From: Albifimbria verrucaria
Lineage: Eukaryota; Ascomycota; Sordariomycetes; Hypocreales; Stachybotryaceae
Direction of reading: 5' to 3'
Assembly (NCBI GenBank): GCA_020081605.1
Contig: JAHREC010000018.1
Location: 5,270,001 to 5,334,000, forward strand
DNA length: 64,000 bases
Positions 12,020-23,835 of the stretch are shown in pieces. Within the stretch, counting starts at the first letter, position 1, and each line of letters opens with the position of its first letter. Under the pieces are notes generated by a model. It was not told the origin of the DNA. It did no database searches and saw only the letters and a program-made list of their open reading frames with translations. A program made the position numbers and the translations under genes.

Positions 12020-13934
12020 CTAACGTCCGTTGCTGCTCCGTCTCTGATACTCTTCATCTGCGCGCATTTCCATGGTCCTAGATCCAGACTCAATGGCGGC
12101 CCAGATAGCGAATCCCCAGCGCAACCGAGAATAGGGAGCGACGGTATCTGTACCCAAGAACTAGACCGGCGATGACAGCAGGACTGGCCAGCAAAGCAAA
12201 GAAGCTTCGTAGCAGCATCTTGCCTTGATGCTCGCTCTGTCGCACAATGTCCGAGTAAGGCTCATTGCTGAAGCTCACTCTAGCATACTTCGTTTGCCAG
12301 CCGAGGCTAGGAAAATGGACGCTCATAAACTCTTCAAGAAACTTGCGGAGTCGATAACGTCGAGAGAGGACAGAGGCTCTCATTTCCACGTAGTTTTGAA
12401 GGGCTAGGTCATTTATCGTGTGTGCATCGGGTGCGCGCACAACCGAGTATTCGGCTAGAGCCTGTGACCTTTGCGAAGAGGACATCGAAGAGTTGTCGGT
12501 ATCGTCGGCAGCAGGGTTGTTGCTCTCGCTCATGTGCATATGCTTGTCTAGAACTGAGAAGAGAATGCGCACATCTTCCATCCCGGTGTTCATGCCTTGT
12601 CCGTAGAAGGGAACCATGGCATGCGCCGCGTCACCGATGATGACGCCTGACGACCCATAGTGGTAAGGGCGGCATTTGAGACTGATTAATGGCAGGTGAG
12701 GGTTAGTCTTAAAAGAGGAAAGAAGATTTTGTTCGGAGATCAACGCTGTAACCCCTGGGAAGTGTTGATCGAAGAAAGCGGGCAGACGCGATGGGTCGTT
12801 CTCCAATTCGGCCACCTCCTTGCTCGGGAGAAACAGTGTACACGTAAAAGAACCATCCTGCAGGGTGTCATGAGCGGCTGGGCGGGCGGTGTAAGTCTAG
12901 GAAGAATACTCACGTCACTGGGAATGGCTATGAACATAAATTCCTTGCCAGGCCATATGTGTAAGTGATTAGGAGATATGCGGAATTTGGCGGCCGGGTC
13001 TGGATTCGAATCAGAAACAGGCAGGGGGTCAATTCTAAACTCGCACCACAGCGTGTCGATGTATTCCTGCTGGTAGTTCATCCTAGTAAACTTCATCAGG
13101 TGATAGCGCACTGCGGAGTGAGCGCCGTCTGCGCCAATCATGAGGTCGAATGAGACCTCGATCTCACGAGCACGTCCGTTGGGTAGGGGTCTGCGTTACG
13201 GTCCTCGATCCAAGCCTTGCAAGCATGGAAATCGGCACCTGTCAGTTTGTGGTTAAAAACAGCTTGACATTGGGGGTATCGTCGAGTATGTCAAGCAAGG
13301 CTTTGTTGAGACCTGCTCGGTCAACGGCAAATATAGTCTTGAGAGGATGTCAGTTTTGTATTGGCAGAGCGTGTGCTCCTTAGCAAGCGAGGCTTCAACA
13401 TACTCGACCCTTCACATCGTAATCTTGGGCTTGTTGTTGGAGGTTCCTTTGGAGTCCACGCCATGAATCATGCGCCCTCTCATGGGGATAGTAGTCGCCA
13501 TAACATTGCGGAGGAGATCCGGCGCCTCAGCTTGTCGCAAGGCCTGGATGCCGCGCTCTGACAAAGCCAGGTTGATAGACTTGGTAAAGTTGAGAGGGAC
13601 GGTTCCTGGATCTCGAAGATCTTGATTCAATCCGTGTCAGTGGTTTACATCGTCAAAGACAAAAGACGTATTCGGAAGGAACTAGACATGACGCCTATAG
13701 GCTGTTGAGACACGCGTAACACGGGCCGCAACAGGCAGCCTCCTGGTGGCTGACCTCTAGCTGCAGGCTATCAAGCTCGTTGGCGTAGGGTTGTTGATGC
13801 ATGTGTGAGAAGATGAACTCACCTGGTCGCAGCTCGTACACCTCGACTTGGTGGCCTCTCTGCGCGGCATACAGAGCTGCCAAGGAGCCGACAGGGCCAG
13901 CGCCAACGACAACAATTTTCTGGGGCTTCTCCAT
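12020..13934 (-). CDS. BNA4: Kynurenine 3-monooxygenase (FAD-dependent)
   Basis: It hydroxylates L-kynurenine to 3-hydroxykynurenine in the tryptophan-to-NAD+ pathway, normally at the mitochondrial outer membrane. Motifs in order are the FAD dinucleotide fold [13 protein letters not shown], the KMO-specific [25 protein letters not shown], and the second FAD motif [21 protein letters not shown]-terminal hydrophobic segment ([19 protein letters not shown]) fits the membrane anchor. Exons are 13934-13823, 13620-13404, 13337-12914 and 12857-12020; intron 1 is long (202 nt). Frame breaks lie near 13426-13430, 13255-13259, 13180-13205 (one base missing each) and 12114-12117 (one extra). With these corrected the length is 1593 nt (530 aa). 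It shares a 1 kb divergent promoter region with MAP1. Confidence 0.94.
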
Positions 13935-14941
13935 GCTCAAATTTTCCCCTGGACAGCCGAGTATGTCTGGGAGGGAGAAGAGGCGTGTGACAAGAGAGTG
14001 GCCGGATGGACTGGGACTCAGAAGGATGCAAAGAGCCAGTTACCGTGGTTGTCTACCTAGGTAGGTAGGTAGGTTTAGTATATGAGGGATAATGATTTGA
14101 GTTATTACCAACTTCATCGTCCGAGTTCAACGACCGATAACGCAACACATGGCCCCAGCCCAGCTCAGTGCTGGCTAATACTATTCGCGCGCAAAAAGCT
14201 GGCCAGAAAAAAAACAGAGCCTGGGGTTGATGGGACTACTACCATTACGATTCTACTCCATACCATCCCAGGCACAATCGAGTTTCAACGGGTCTGCATG
14301 TGAAATTCAAGCATGCTCGCGTGCTCGCATGTAAGCCCGCATGCTAAAGCCTAATTGTCATCAGGACATACGCATGTACCAGGTACTTTGCGGTTTCTGC
14401 AAAGGAGTCGAATACCGACTATTTTCACCTCCTCAAAACAGCTAACAACCTACTAGGTAGTTAGCTTGAAGACTGCTTATGGATACTAGAGTACTACCTA
14501 CCTACCTCTACACAGTAGCGACGTACCTTTTATACAATAGTCAGCAATTGTTCTGAGAGCCCCGCCAACTCTCCATCACACGGGCACACATCAACATACA
14601 CCAAACCCACAATCCCATGTGGCGCCTTTGATCGGTCCATTCCACTTCCTCCGTCCCTCGCCGCAATATTTTTCCCCTTCCCTCCTCTTGTTCTCACTCA
14701 CCTCTGATACTTCCGCCGCGCCAACTGACTCGACGCGCAACGGTTGAGGACCCTTGTGTACATCATCAGTTCGACGGGGAAACTGCACCACTCAGAGCCT
14801 TTACCGTATCGACTCTCCACCTCTCTTCCGCACACTTTAATCCGCCGTTGCTCCTTCGCATAGCGTCCCGTTCCACGCCCCTTGCTCAAAGCGAAATCTT
14901 ACGCATTTCGTAAAGTGTGCTGTATATCCAAGCTCCCCACC
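13935..14941. promoter_or_regulatory. Divergent promoter region, BNA4 / MAP1
   Basis: About 1.0 kb separates the two start codons. The segment 14053-14076 is a palindromic CTACCTAGGTAGGTAGGTAGG block, and 14449-14512 has further ACTACCTACC units. No transcription factor site is assigned with confidence. Confidence 0.5.
14053..14076. repeat. TACCTAGGTAGG tandem/palindromic block
   Basis: A TACCTAGGTA palindrome extended by GTAG tandem units, immediately upstream of BNA4. Related blocks occur in at least six other intergenic regions of the window. Confidence 0.75.
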
Positions 14942-16377
14942 ATGACCTCCGAACCGCCGACCAAGAAAAAATGCATGGGCGTCGACTGTGATAACGAGGC
15001 AGGCAGCCTGCAGTGCCCGACATGCCTGAAGCTGGGCGTCAAGGACAGCTATTTCTGCTCTCAGGATTGTTTCAAGAAGAACTGGGTATGAACAAGCGAC
15101 CTCTAGCCGCTGGCATCCCCTTGTGCCCGTGAGAATAACCCGCCTGACCTAATTCTTCCATGTGTAGAGCAGCCACAAGACCATGCACAAGTCGCAAAGT
15201 AGTATTCTCCATCACTTCATCCCTCCGAAAGCCATCTCACCAGATCCAGCAACCGGTTACTACAACCCTTTCCCCAGCTTCCCTACGCGGGACCGCTCCG
15301 ACCCGTCTATCCGCTATCCGAGCACCGCACGCTGCCCAAGTCGATCCCTCACCCGGTATGGTGGCAGGACGGCGACCCCAAGTATAACCGATCGCTAGCG
15401 AACCGTAACAAAATTGAGATCCTCGACGCCAAGGGCCAGGATGCCATGCGTAAGGTGTGCCGCCTGGCGCGAGAGGTCCTTGATATCGCTGCCGCCGCCG
15501 CGAAGCCCGGAGTCACGACCGACTACATCGACAAAATCGTCCACGAGGCTTGCATAGAACGCAACGTAAATCGCCGTGCCGACCCGTATCATCATCCGTT
15601 GCAGCCTGCTGACCTGACACTTGACCACAGTCGTATCCTTCGCCGTTGAACTACAACCACTTCCCCAAGTCGTGCTGCACATCGGTTAACGAGGTCATCT
15701 GCCACGGCATTCCTGACCAGAGAGTTCTGCTTGATGGCGACATCCTCAACATCGACGTTTCTCTCTACCACGAGGGTTACCATGCCGACCTCAACGAGAC
15801 GTACTATATCGGCGACAAGGCCAAGGCGGACCCCGACAGTGTGCGTGTGGTAGAGGCAGCGCGTGAGTGTCTTGACGAGGCCATCAAGGCTGTCAAGCCC
15901 GGTGTCCTGGTCCGCGAGTTCGGCAACATCATCGAGAAGCACGCCAAGGCAAAGAACTGCAGCGTCATCCGAACGTACTGTGGCCACGGTGTTGGCAAGC
16001 TTTTCCACTGCCCGCCCAACGTTCCGCATTACGCCAAGAACAAGACAGTGGGCGAGTGCAAGCCTGGCATGACGTTTACTATTGAACCCATGATCGCGTT
16101 AGGCAAGTATAGGGATATCACCTGGCCGGACAACTGGACAAGCACAACGATTGACGGAAAGCGGACAGCCCAGTTTGGTAAGATCCCTCATTCTTTTTGC
16201 AAGACACAACAAACCAACAGCGCATGACACTGACTACCTCCTCCAGAGCACACCCTCCTCGTTACCGAGACGGGTGTCGAAATTCTTACAGCGAGAAATG
16301 CAGATTCGCCGGGTGGACCTGTTCCCATGCCAGGTACCGAACAGGCGACTGGCACCAACGGCACAAGTACAGCGTAG
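14942..16377 (+). CDS. MAP1: Methionine aminopeptidase 1 (cytosolic)
   Basis: It removes the initiator methionine from nascent proteins at the ribosome. The N-terminal zinc-binding region has CMGVDC, CPTC, CSQDC and a following HKTMH. The catalytic M24 domain shows the metal ligands in order: the two Asp in NIDV and HADLNET, His in GHGVGKLFH, Glu in FTIEPM and Glu in [10 protein letters not shown]. The start ATG follows CCCACC. Exons are 14942-15085, 15168-15565, 15631-16177 and 16247-16377, with introns of 82, 65 and 69 nt. One base is missing near 15279-15284 (a CCC run before [11 protein letters not shown]); with it the protein is 406 aa. The C-terminus after the catalytic domain is a short Gly/Thr-rich tail. 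Confidence 0.95.
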
Positions 16378-17404
16378 TAGAGCAGAAAATTGAGTACATA
16401 TAACCAGGACCGAAACACCATGAACACGGCCTTTATGTTCGTCCCATGTCGTAGCAGGTGGTATCGGCAGCCTTGTCTCAAGTATGTGTGTCAGGATGGC
16501 TTCGCTCGATTGGTTGTTATTGAGCTCTGTACATATCTCTTACGCATCCAGCTTGTCTGGAGACTGCTGGGTTTTTTTCCGGGCTGTCTCAGCACGCCAT
16601 CCAGACGAAGAAGCTAAGCTATTCCGACTTCAAACACCATTGTGTGAGGTATTGAGGATGCCAGCCCAATCAGATTCTACTGCATACGGCAATTCGGGTA
16701 GGGTACCTGTTATGACCTCATGGTTGCCCAGCGTAGGTACCTGTTCTGTACCTAAGTAAAAAAATATTACAAAGAAAAAAAACTGCCTATTATGACGGCC
16801 CGGCAGGACGGCGAAAAAGAAGAAGAGAAAAGAATGGCATGCAAGCAAGCTTTGGTCTGGATACATCCTTTATCAGATAAGGTGCATGTTGGTCGTCGTA
16901 ATTTAGTAGATACCTGACCTATACAGATGGCTCGGCCCTTCGAAAAAGCAGGTTGCTCCATCCAGGTGTGGCCTAGACTGAGGTAGACCCCAAGGCGCCT
17001 CCACCATGCACAAATCTACTTCCACAACCGTCATTGCCCGCCACAGCATTTCTCTCGTCTTCTACCTGACCTTTGCCTTAGCTGCCTCACCTCACCTCTC
17101 TAGCTGAGTCGCTGCAGTTCTCCCTCGCCCACCCCACCACCTCTCTCCTCTTCAACTCTGCCAACCTCCAGAAGCACCACCTCCCTTGGGTGTCAAGGCC
17201 ACATCTCCCTCCCCTTCCATTTTCCATCCCATCCCCCTTGCCGTCACCCACGCACTCGCATTGGTGCCAGCTCCTCTCTCAACCGTCCCTCCTGTAAGCT
17301 TGTGATCAAGCTCCTCGACCAGCGCCCGATCCTCGGCGGTTTAACCTGCATCGCATTACCTCACACAACCCCTTCAGTTCTTTGAATCCTTTGCGACCGT
17401 CGAG
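16378..17404. other. Intergenic between MAP1 and ERV14
   Basis: About 1.0 kb. It holds the MAP1 3' flank, a GGTACCTG...TGTACCTAAG motif pair near 16701-16757, and a pyrimidine-rich leader (17100-17400) before ERV14. No other gene is seen. Confidence 0.5.
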
Positions 17405-18037
17405 ATGATGTCTGGAGAGGCTTGGTTGTTCCTCCTGGCGGTGTTGATCAACGCCGTCAACCTGTTCCTGCAGGTCTTCTTCACCATCATGTACAGTGAT
17501 CTTGAATGGTAGGCCACCTCCGTCCGCGACTCGGCGCTGCTTGATCTGCATCTGCAATCAAATCGCGCTGTCGCCCGCGATGACTCTATGCTAATCTTGC
17601 CGTGCTTCCAGTGATTACATCAATCCCATCGATCTATGCAACCGCCTCAACACCTACATCATCCCCGAGGCCGCCGTACACGGATTCCTGACGCTCCTTT
17701 TCTTGGTTAACGGCTACTGGGTGCCTCTTGTGCTCAACATCCCTCTGCTCGCATGGAACATTAAGAAGTATGGGTCGCCCTCTCCGGTCGCTAAGCTTGC
17801 GAGCTAACAATGTCCGTTAGGATCGTTGACAACACCCACCTGCTGGATGCCACCGAGATCTTCCGAAAGCTCAACATCCACAAGAAGGTATGGTTGCGGA
17901 TCTGTTCCGAGTCCTCGATTGTCGGTCTACTAACACGCTGCTAGGAATCCTTCATCAAGCTTGGTTTCCATTTGATTATGTTCTTCTTCTACCTGTACAG
18001 CATGATTGTGGCTCTCATCCGCGACGAGTCCTCCTAA
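17405..18037 (+). CDS. ERV14: Cornichon-family COPII cargo receptor Erv14
   Basis: An ER-to-Golgi cargo receptor for membrane proteins, with three or four membrane helices. Four exons (17405-17508, 17612-17767, 17821-17887, 17945-18037) join without correction to 139 aa, or 138 aa from the second ATG at 17408. Family marks are [23 protein letters not shown] helix 1 (here starting at [11 protein letters not shown]), the [19 protein letters not shown] motif after it, and [15 protein letters not shown]. Introns are 103, 53 and 57 nt with GTAGGC, GTATGG and GTATGG donors. All splice junctions keep frame, making this one of the clean genes of the window. Confidence 0.96.
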
Positions 18038-18667
18038 TCACAATCCCCACAAGGACCCATCTATATACCAGCGGCAACTTTGCAGCGTTGGAAAACGCCT
18101 GAGAAGCCGTATGCTTGCTTATGGATTGAATCTGGGCGATCCAGACAGAGGATATGCAATTAACATGGAAAGAGAGCTCTGTTTGAGTTCTACGGGACGA
18201 GAATATGACGAGGCGGTTTGCCGAGATGCAGCAAATAGATGATATGGACTACTATATACTTGGGTGCGCTATCAGGGCAAACTCGGGCGTTGGAGGCTTT
18301 ATGTAGAGCGACTGTATCGTGATGAATATCTCGCAACCTTCCGTGATAGTTTGGAGGAGATGTAATGCGATAGAAATGCAGACTAGTGCTATGCAAAGTG
18401 AGAAGGATGGCTGAGCCTGTTCATTTTCCTGTCCATGACTTGCGACCCTCAACAATGCTTGACAACATGCTCATTGCGTCACAGCAAGCTCTATGGTACC
18501 TTGACGAGCCAATGTGACCAACGCTCCACACTGCCGCAAAAAGGTCGTGGGGATGTGCAATCACGTGATCGTCACTTTCCTAGGCCAGCGGCCTGTCAAT
18601 CATGAGAGTATTGAACAACCTTGAACGGCCTAACACGACAATACAATATTCTGCTTTACAAATCAAC
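18038..18667. other. Intergenic between ERV14 and PRP17
   Basis: About 630 bp without a supportable gene. It contains the ERV14 3' flank and the PRP17 promoter. A CACGTG-like element (ATCACGTGATCG) lies at 18562-18573, about 95 bp upstream of the PRP17 start. Confidence 0.45.
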
Positions 18668-20263
18668 ATGGCAGACTTCGGCGAATATCCGCCGAATATG
18701 GTGCCTCAGGATGCCCTCATCGTGAGGCAAATGGCGGAACCTGACCACGCCGTTGTCCCATATACAGCCGAAGACTTGTCGCGACCGAAAGTTGGACCTG
18801 CGAATCCCTTCAAAGACGAGGCGAGCGCCGTGAAACGGAAAAATGTCTTGACAGGTCATGCAGAAGAAACGTTCCTGAGCGAGCATACATTCCGAGCCAA
18901 ACACCGCGCAGTCGAAAGGAGGGGTGGCCCAGAACGAGAGTTCCAGACTACCGCTGCCATGAAGAAAGAGGCTGCACAGATACGCGCTACCCGAGAACAT
19001 AAAGGCGATGCTACCGTTGCTGAAGGTCCCGATGCTTATGTGGGACCTTGGGCGAAGTACAAGACTGCCGCCTACGAGGTGGTTGGCGATGACGAGGAGC
19101 TTGCCAGCGACGAGGAGTATGAGATCGTGGAGGAAGAGGATGATGAAGATATTGTGGAGAGCGGAACACGAGTGAAGGCGCCGACAGAGTCCTTGGCTCG
19201 GCGCAAGGCAGTGGAAGAAATGGGCGACGAGACGACGATGTTCCACGGCTCGGAGGAATACGACTACCAAGGCAGAACCTATATGCACGTGCCTCAGGAC
19301 CTGGATATCGACTTGCGAAAGGATGTCGGCAGCATCACCAATTACATACCAAAGAAGCAGATTCATGCATGGAAGGACCACAAGCAGGCCGTCACAGCGT
19401 TACGCTTCCTCCCCAGTTCGGGACACCTTCTTTTGTCAGCCAGTGCCGACACTACGGTCAAGATATGGGATGTCTATCACGACCGGGAGCTACTGCGCAC
19501 GTACTCGGGCCATTCCAAGGCGCTGTCCGATATTTGCTTCAACAGTTCAGGGTCGCAATTTATCTCTGCCTCTTACGATCGTATGATTAAGTTGTGGGAC
19601 ACGGAAAAGGGTATTTGTATCAGCAAATTCACCACTGGCAAGACGCCTCATGTTATCAAGTTTAACCCCGACCCGGAACACTCCAGCGAATTTCTGGCCG
19701 GCATGTCGGACAAGAAGATTGTCCAGTTTGATATTCGCACACCTAAAGAGGTCGTACAAGAGTACGATCACCATCTTGCAGCGATCAACACCATCACTTT
19801 CGTTGATGATAATCGCCGCTTCATGACAACTTCAGACGACAAATCGTTACGTGCTTGGGATTACAACATTCCAGTGCCTATCAAATATATTGCGGAACCC
19901 GACATGTATCCCATGACAAGAGCCGCTCCTCATCCAAATGGCAAATATGTCGCCTACCAAAGCTCTGACAACCAGATCCTTGTGTATGGTGCGAACGACA
20001 AGTTCCGACAGAACAGGAAGAAAAGCTACCGCGGACATAACAATGCCGGTATGGCAATCGATCTGGACTGCAGTCCAGATGGCCAGTTCCTGGCGTCAGG
20101 TGATTCAGCCGGCTTCGTCTGTTTCTGGGATTGGAAGACTTGCAAAATGTATCACAAGCTTAAGGCAGGCAATCAGGCAGTGACCTGCGTCAAGTGGCAT
20201 CCCCAAGAGACGAGCAAGGTCGTAACAGCTGGTCTGGACGGTGATATCAAATACTGGGATTGA
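18668..20263 (+). CDS. PRP17: Pre-mRNA splicing factor Prp17/Cdc40 (WD40)
   Basis: A spliceosome component needed for the second catalytic step of splicing. It is a single uninterrupted exon of 531 codons starting at MADFGEYPPNMVP. An in-frame upstream ATG at 18602 is judged part of the leader. The N-terminal half (about 1-215) is charged, with an acidic DDEELASDEEYEIVEEEDDE stretch near residues 140-160. The C-terminal half is a seven-bladed WD40 propeller, with readable units such as VTALRFLPSSGHLLLSASAD and KIWDVY, then IKLWDTEKG, LRAWDYNIP and FWDWKTC, ending DGDIKYWD at the stop as in orthologues. No frameshift is seen. It is convergent with GUT2. Confidence 0.96.
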   Translation: MADFGEYPPNMVPQDALIVRQMAEPDHAVVPYTAEDLSRPKVGPANPFKDEASAVKRKNVLTGHAEETFLSEHTFRAKHRAVERRGGPEREFQTTAAMKKEAAQIRATREHKGDATVAEGPDAYVGPWAKYKTAAYEVVGDDEELASDEEYEIVEEEDDEDIVESGTRVKAPTESLARRKAVEEMGDETTMFHGSEEYDYQGRTYMHVPQDLDIDLRKDVGSITNYIPKKQIHAWKDHKQAVTALRFLPSSGHLLLSASADTTVKIWDVYHDRELLRTYSGHSKALSDICFNSSGSQFISASYDRMIKLWDTEKGICISKFTTGKTPHVIKFNPDPEHSSEFLAGMSDKKIVQFDIRTPKEVVQEYDHHLAAINTITFVDDNRRFMTTSDDKSLRAWDYNIPVPIKYIAEPDMYPMTRAAPHPNGKYVAYQSSDNQILVYGANDKFRQNRKKSYRGHNNAGMAIDLDCSPDGQFLASGDSAGFVCFWDWKTCKMYHKLKAGNQAVTCVKWHPQETSKVVTAGLDGDIKYWD

Positions 20264-21219
20264 TTCAAGAGTGTAGAATATGCATGGCATGGCGTTCAAA
20301 ACATCAAGGGCTAATAGGGCAATTATATCATACATTTAAATGCGTTGCTATGGCACTTGGCTTATTTCACCGTCGCTTGTCATATTGTGTTGATGCCATG
20401 GTTACTGTGGGCTGGACCTATCGTCATATGTCTTGTTCAAAAACGGCCGCAATCTAGACACTCTGAAATTGGCGGAGCATTCTGTTTTGTTTGACGTAAA
20501 ACTCCTGTATAGTGTCGGATTTGCTTTCAGTGTCTCGCACTGTAGCACTGCGTAAGCCACACAAACGAATTATAAGATAGTGGGGAAGGATTGAGGAGAA
20601 GAAAAAAATACGTGCAGAAGGGTGTGATGGATTCCTTTAAAACCATCCATTGTTTGAGGAACGCGTATTTTGGGATGTAAAAGAAGACCTGAGCATATTG
20701 TAGCGTTGATATCTTCGTAGATTCCACACGACGAGTACTTTGCGTTTTTCATACTGACTACCCTATACCATGCCCGGATCTATGCCATATATTGCTAGGC
20801 TGGTACAAGCCTCAATCGTTTTGCTTGTTCAAATAGAATTCGGTTTGTAGACGCGATGCAATGATATTGTTCGGCGCCTTCCTGTCTCATCGGTAAGTAA
20901 ACGGTAGAGCCTTGTAGCCCAAAAGGCTCATCTCTCCACGACAGATAGCATGGCATAAAGTGTCGTTCTACGTAATCGCTCTTCGTCTCAAAGCTTTAAG
21001 AGACTCTCATATTGAATGTTGGCGTCATTGCATGACCCAAGTCAATTGTTAATAATCAGAAGTCTATATGGATATCACGCTCTCACAAGGTGGTACAACC
21101 CTCTACTCCAGGCCACTCGCTGACTGTCCCTCTGGACTGCCAGGTAACCAATGTATGCATTATCCCAAAAATCCCACCTCGCACAGTAATCATTAATAGT
21201 TTTTCTTCTCCTTTCGCAC
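20264..21219. other. Convergent 3' spacer, PRP17 / GUT2
   Basis: About 955 bp between two stop codons. AT-rich for this window. No gene is recognised. Confidence 0.5.
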
Positions 21220-23336
21220 TTAGGCTGATTTGCTCATGATAGTCGAGGTCATGGACTCATCAGGCCTCAAGCCTCCCTCGTGGATGCCAACCTGGTACCC
21301 AGTGGATGAACCCGAGCCGAGCTCACGCTTTGGCTTGGGAGACTTGGCAGCGCCACTCAAGACCTCTTCACGGGTCAAGCCAACCTTGTCCTCGCCAAGA
21401 CCCATCGACCTCAAGAACTGAAGGGTCTGGGTCCACTCGGTCTGCTTCCGTGCGGAATTCCAACCAAGCTCCTCAGCCATGACGTCAATGACACGCGGCA
21501 GAGCCTGAAGAGCGCTGTCGACATTCAAGAAGGCAAGACGAGTTCGGCGAGAGATGAGATCTTCGGCAGTGCAGGCGGCCTCAGCACGCACCCCGTGACG
21601 AATTTCGGCCTCGGTAAATGGATGGTTCGGCAGCAGGCGGTCGTTTGACGAAGAGGTCTCAAGCACAGACCAGGCGCGGTCTCCGTAGTTGGTGGCAAGG
21701 TGATGGGCAACATCAGCGTCAATGGGGTACAGCTCCATTAGCTGCGAAGGCAGAGCGGGTGAATAGCCGTGAGCTCCGGCGAGAGGAACGTTGCGGGTGA
21801 TGCATGAGCCAGACGTGGTGAAACCGGGAAGGCCCGCGCCACTGATATCGGGAAGCGAAACGGAGGAAGGTGCCAGGTGGAAAGACTTGATGGCCTCGTC
21901 GACGGCATCTTCGGCCATTTGACGGTAGGTGGTCCATTTACCACCAGCGCAGGTGAGAAGGCCAGAGGGAGAGACGGTGACAAGGTGGCTTCGGACGAGA
22001 GATTCGGTGTTCTTTGCCTTAGGGTCCTTGACCAAGGGACGGATACCTAAATCTTTGTTAGCCCAACTCAAAGTAAATATATTAAGGATTTAAACTCACC
22101 AGACCAGCTAGCGAGGACATCAGAGGGGCCAAGAGCGGCCTCAGGTTCGAGCAGTTTGTTGACTTCCCTCAGAATGAAATTCACATCGTCTTTGCCGGGG
22201 ATTGGGTTGCGTTCAACCTTGCAAGCAGTATCGGTGGTACCAGCCAGGGTGTGACCTTGCCAGGGCAGGACGAAGATGACGCGACCATCAGAAGAAGCCT
22301 CCAGCAAGCCAATACCGTTAGGGCAGATATTTCCAGGGAGCATCAGGTGAACACCAGAGGCGGGTGCGACAATGGGCTTGCGAGAAGGATCATCCATGCG
22401 CTCAACAGCGTCTGCGAAAGGACCAGTGGCGTTGATAACACCTTTAGCACGGACAGGGAACTCGCGAGCGCCATTTTCGTTGTCGGCAAGCGTGTCGCGG
22501 ACCTTGACACCGCAAATCTTGCCATTGGCATCCTTATTCAAAGCGGTAACCTCGACGTGATTGAGAACGGTGGCACCGTACAGGCCGGCTGTGAGGGCGA
22601 GAGAGAAGTTCATGCGGGAATCGTTGTGCTGTCCATCATAGTAAATCAGAGCTCCGACCAGATTGTCGCGTCGCAGCAGAGGGAAGGCCTCAAGGGCCTT
22701 GCTCTTGGGCATGAAGTAGGAGCTCTCGAGACCTTGGGAACCAGCAAGCAAATCGTAGGCCTTGGTGCCAGCCCAGAAGTATGGGGCCTTCCACCATTGT
22801 TCCAGAGGCAAGAGAATGGGTAAAGAGCTTGATAAATGAGGTGCGATGTTCAAGAAAGTCTTGCGCTCGTGCAGAGCTTCCATAACGAGCTCCAGCTGGG
22901 GGTAATCGAGGTTCATGACGGCCTTTTCGAGGTAGCGGACACCACCGTGGACGAGCTTGGTGCTCTTGGAGCTGGTGCCAGCAGCGAAATCATCGCGTTC
23001 GACAAGGGCAACCTTAAGACCACGGGTGGCTGCATCAAGGGCAATGCCGGTGCCAGTGGCACCACCACCGATGACAAGAAGATCGTACTCGGCGTCTGAG
23101 TCGGAGCTACCATGGCGGCGCAGGTCTTCGAGTTGTTGGGCACGGTTCTTGACCTCGGGGAAGGAAGGAGGAACGATTTTGCCAGCGGCATCACGCTTGA
23201 GGTCGACAATTGGCATGTCGATGGAGTGCTTGTTGCCGAAGGCCCGGTAGTAAACAACACCACCGGCGGAGGCGGTGATTGCGGCGGCAGAAGCCGCGAC
23301 AAGTGGCCGCCTGAGCGAGCTGAAGCGCGAAGCCAT
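21220..23336 (-). CDS. GUT2: Mitochondrial FAD-dependent glycerol-3-phosphate dehydrogenase
   Basis: It oxidises glycerol 3-phosphate to dihydroxyacetone phosphate on the inner mitochondrial membrane and passes electrons to ubiquinone. The basic N-terminus followed by an Ala-rich hydrophobic segment (residues 10-32) fits a mitochondrial presequence and membrane insertion. The FAD motif is LLVIGGGATGTGIALDAATR, followed by the family signature GTSSKSTKLVHGGVRYLE. Exon 1 is 23336-22100 and exon 2 is 22046-21220. The 53-nt intron (GTGAGT...ATTTAG) is spliced in frame between WSG and IRPLVKD. The C-terminal helical domain (LISRRTRLAFLNVDSALQAL) is complete. Total 2064 nt, 687 aa, no frameshift. 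It is the first gene of the glycerol cluster, 2.1 kb from the channel gene on the same strand. Confidence 0.97.
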
Positions 23337-23805
23337 GGCGGCTCAGCTGCGTTTCGCGCAAGTGATGAAGACTGGCAAGAGTCAGAGAAGAACTTGGTTA
23401 GTCCGCTCTGAGAAGGGCGCAAGAGGTGAGCAGGGGCTCGGTGATTCGCGGGTCGGCTGAGTTACGTCGCCGACGAGGAGGATTGATACAAGATGGGGAA
23501 GAAGAAGAAGGGAACGGAAGGGAAGAAGGAAGGGGATCGGGGAATTAAGAATGAAAGCAAGATGAAACGATGTCAGAGCTGGGCGTTAGTCTCGTACATC
23601 AGTCATCCGAGTGAGTGTAGATTGCGATCGGTCATTCAACAAACATGTCCGGCAGCTCGGGGTCTAGCCGGAGAGGCTGTGATCGGGATCCCTTATTTGT
23701 GGAATGACGATTTTGCCTCATGCGATGGGGCAGGGAAACAAATGACCCGGCTAGCGAGCACCGTCCCCAGCACTGTAGTAGCATGGCTGGCACGGGAAGG
23801 CACGA

Positions 23806-23835
23806 CATGGCGTGGCATGGCATGGCATGGCATGG
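23806..23835 (+). repeat. (GGCAT)n pentanucleotide array
   Basis: Five to six near-perfect GGCAT units, about 470-500 bp upstream of the GUT2 start codon. Confidence 0.85.

Noticed and set aside
12020..13934. BNA4 as a secondary-metabolism FAD monooxygenase
   Set aside because: The INLALSERG motif, order of FAD motifs and C-terminal anchor match kynurenine 3-monooxygenase specifically.
18656..19381. A 241-codon open frame antisense to PRP17
   Set aside because: Lies wholly within the PRP17 coding sequence and has no recognisable features.
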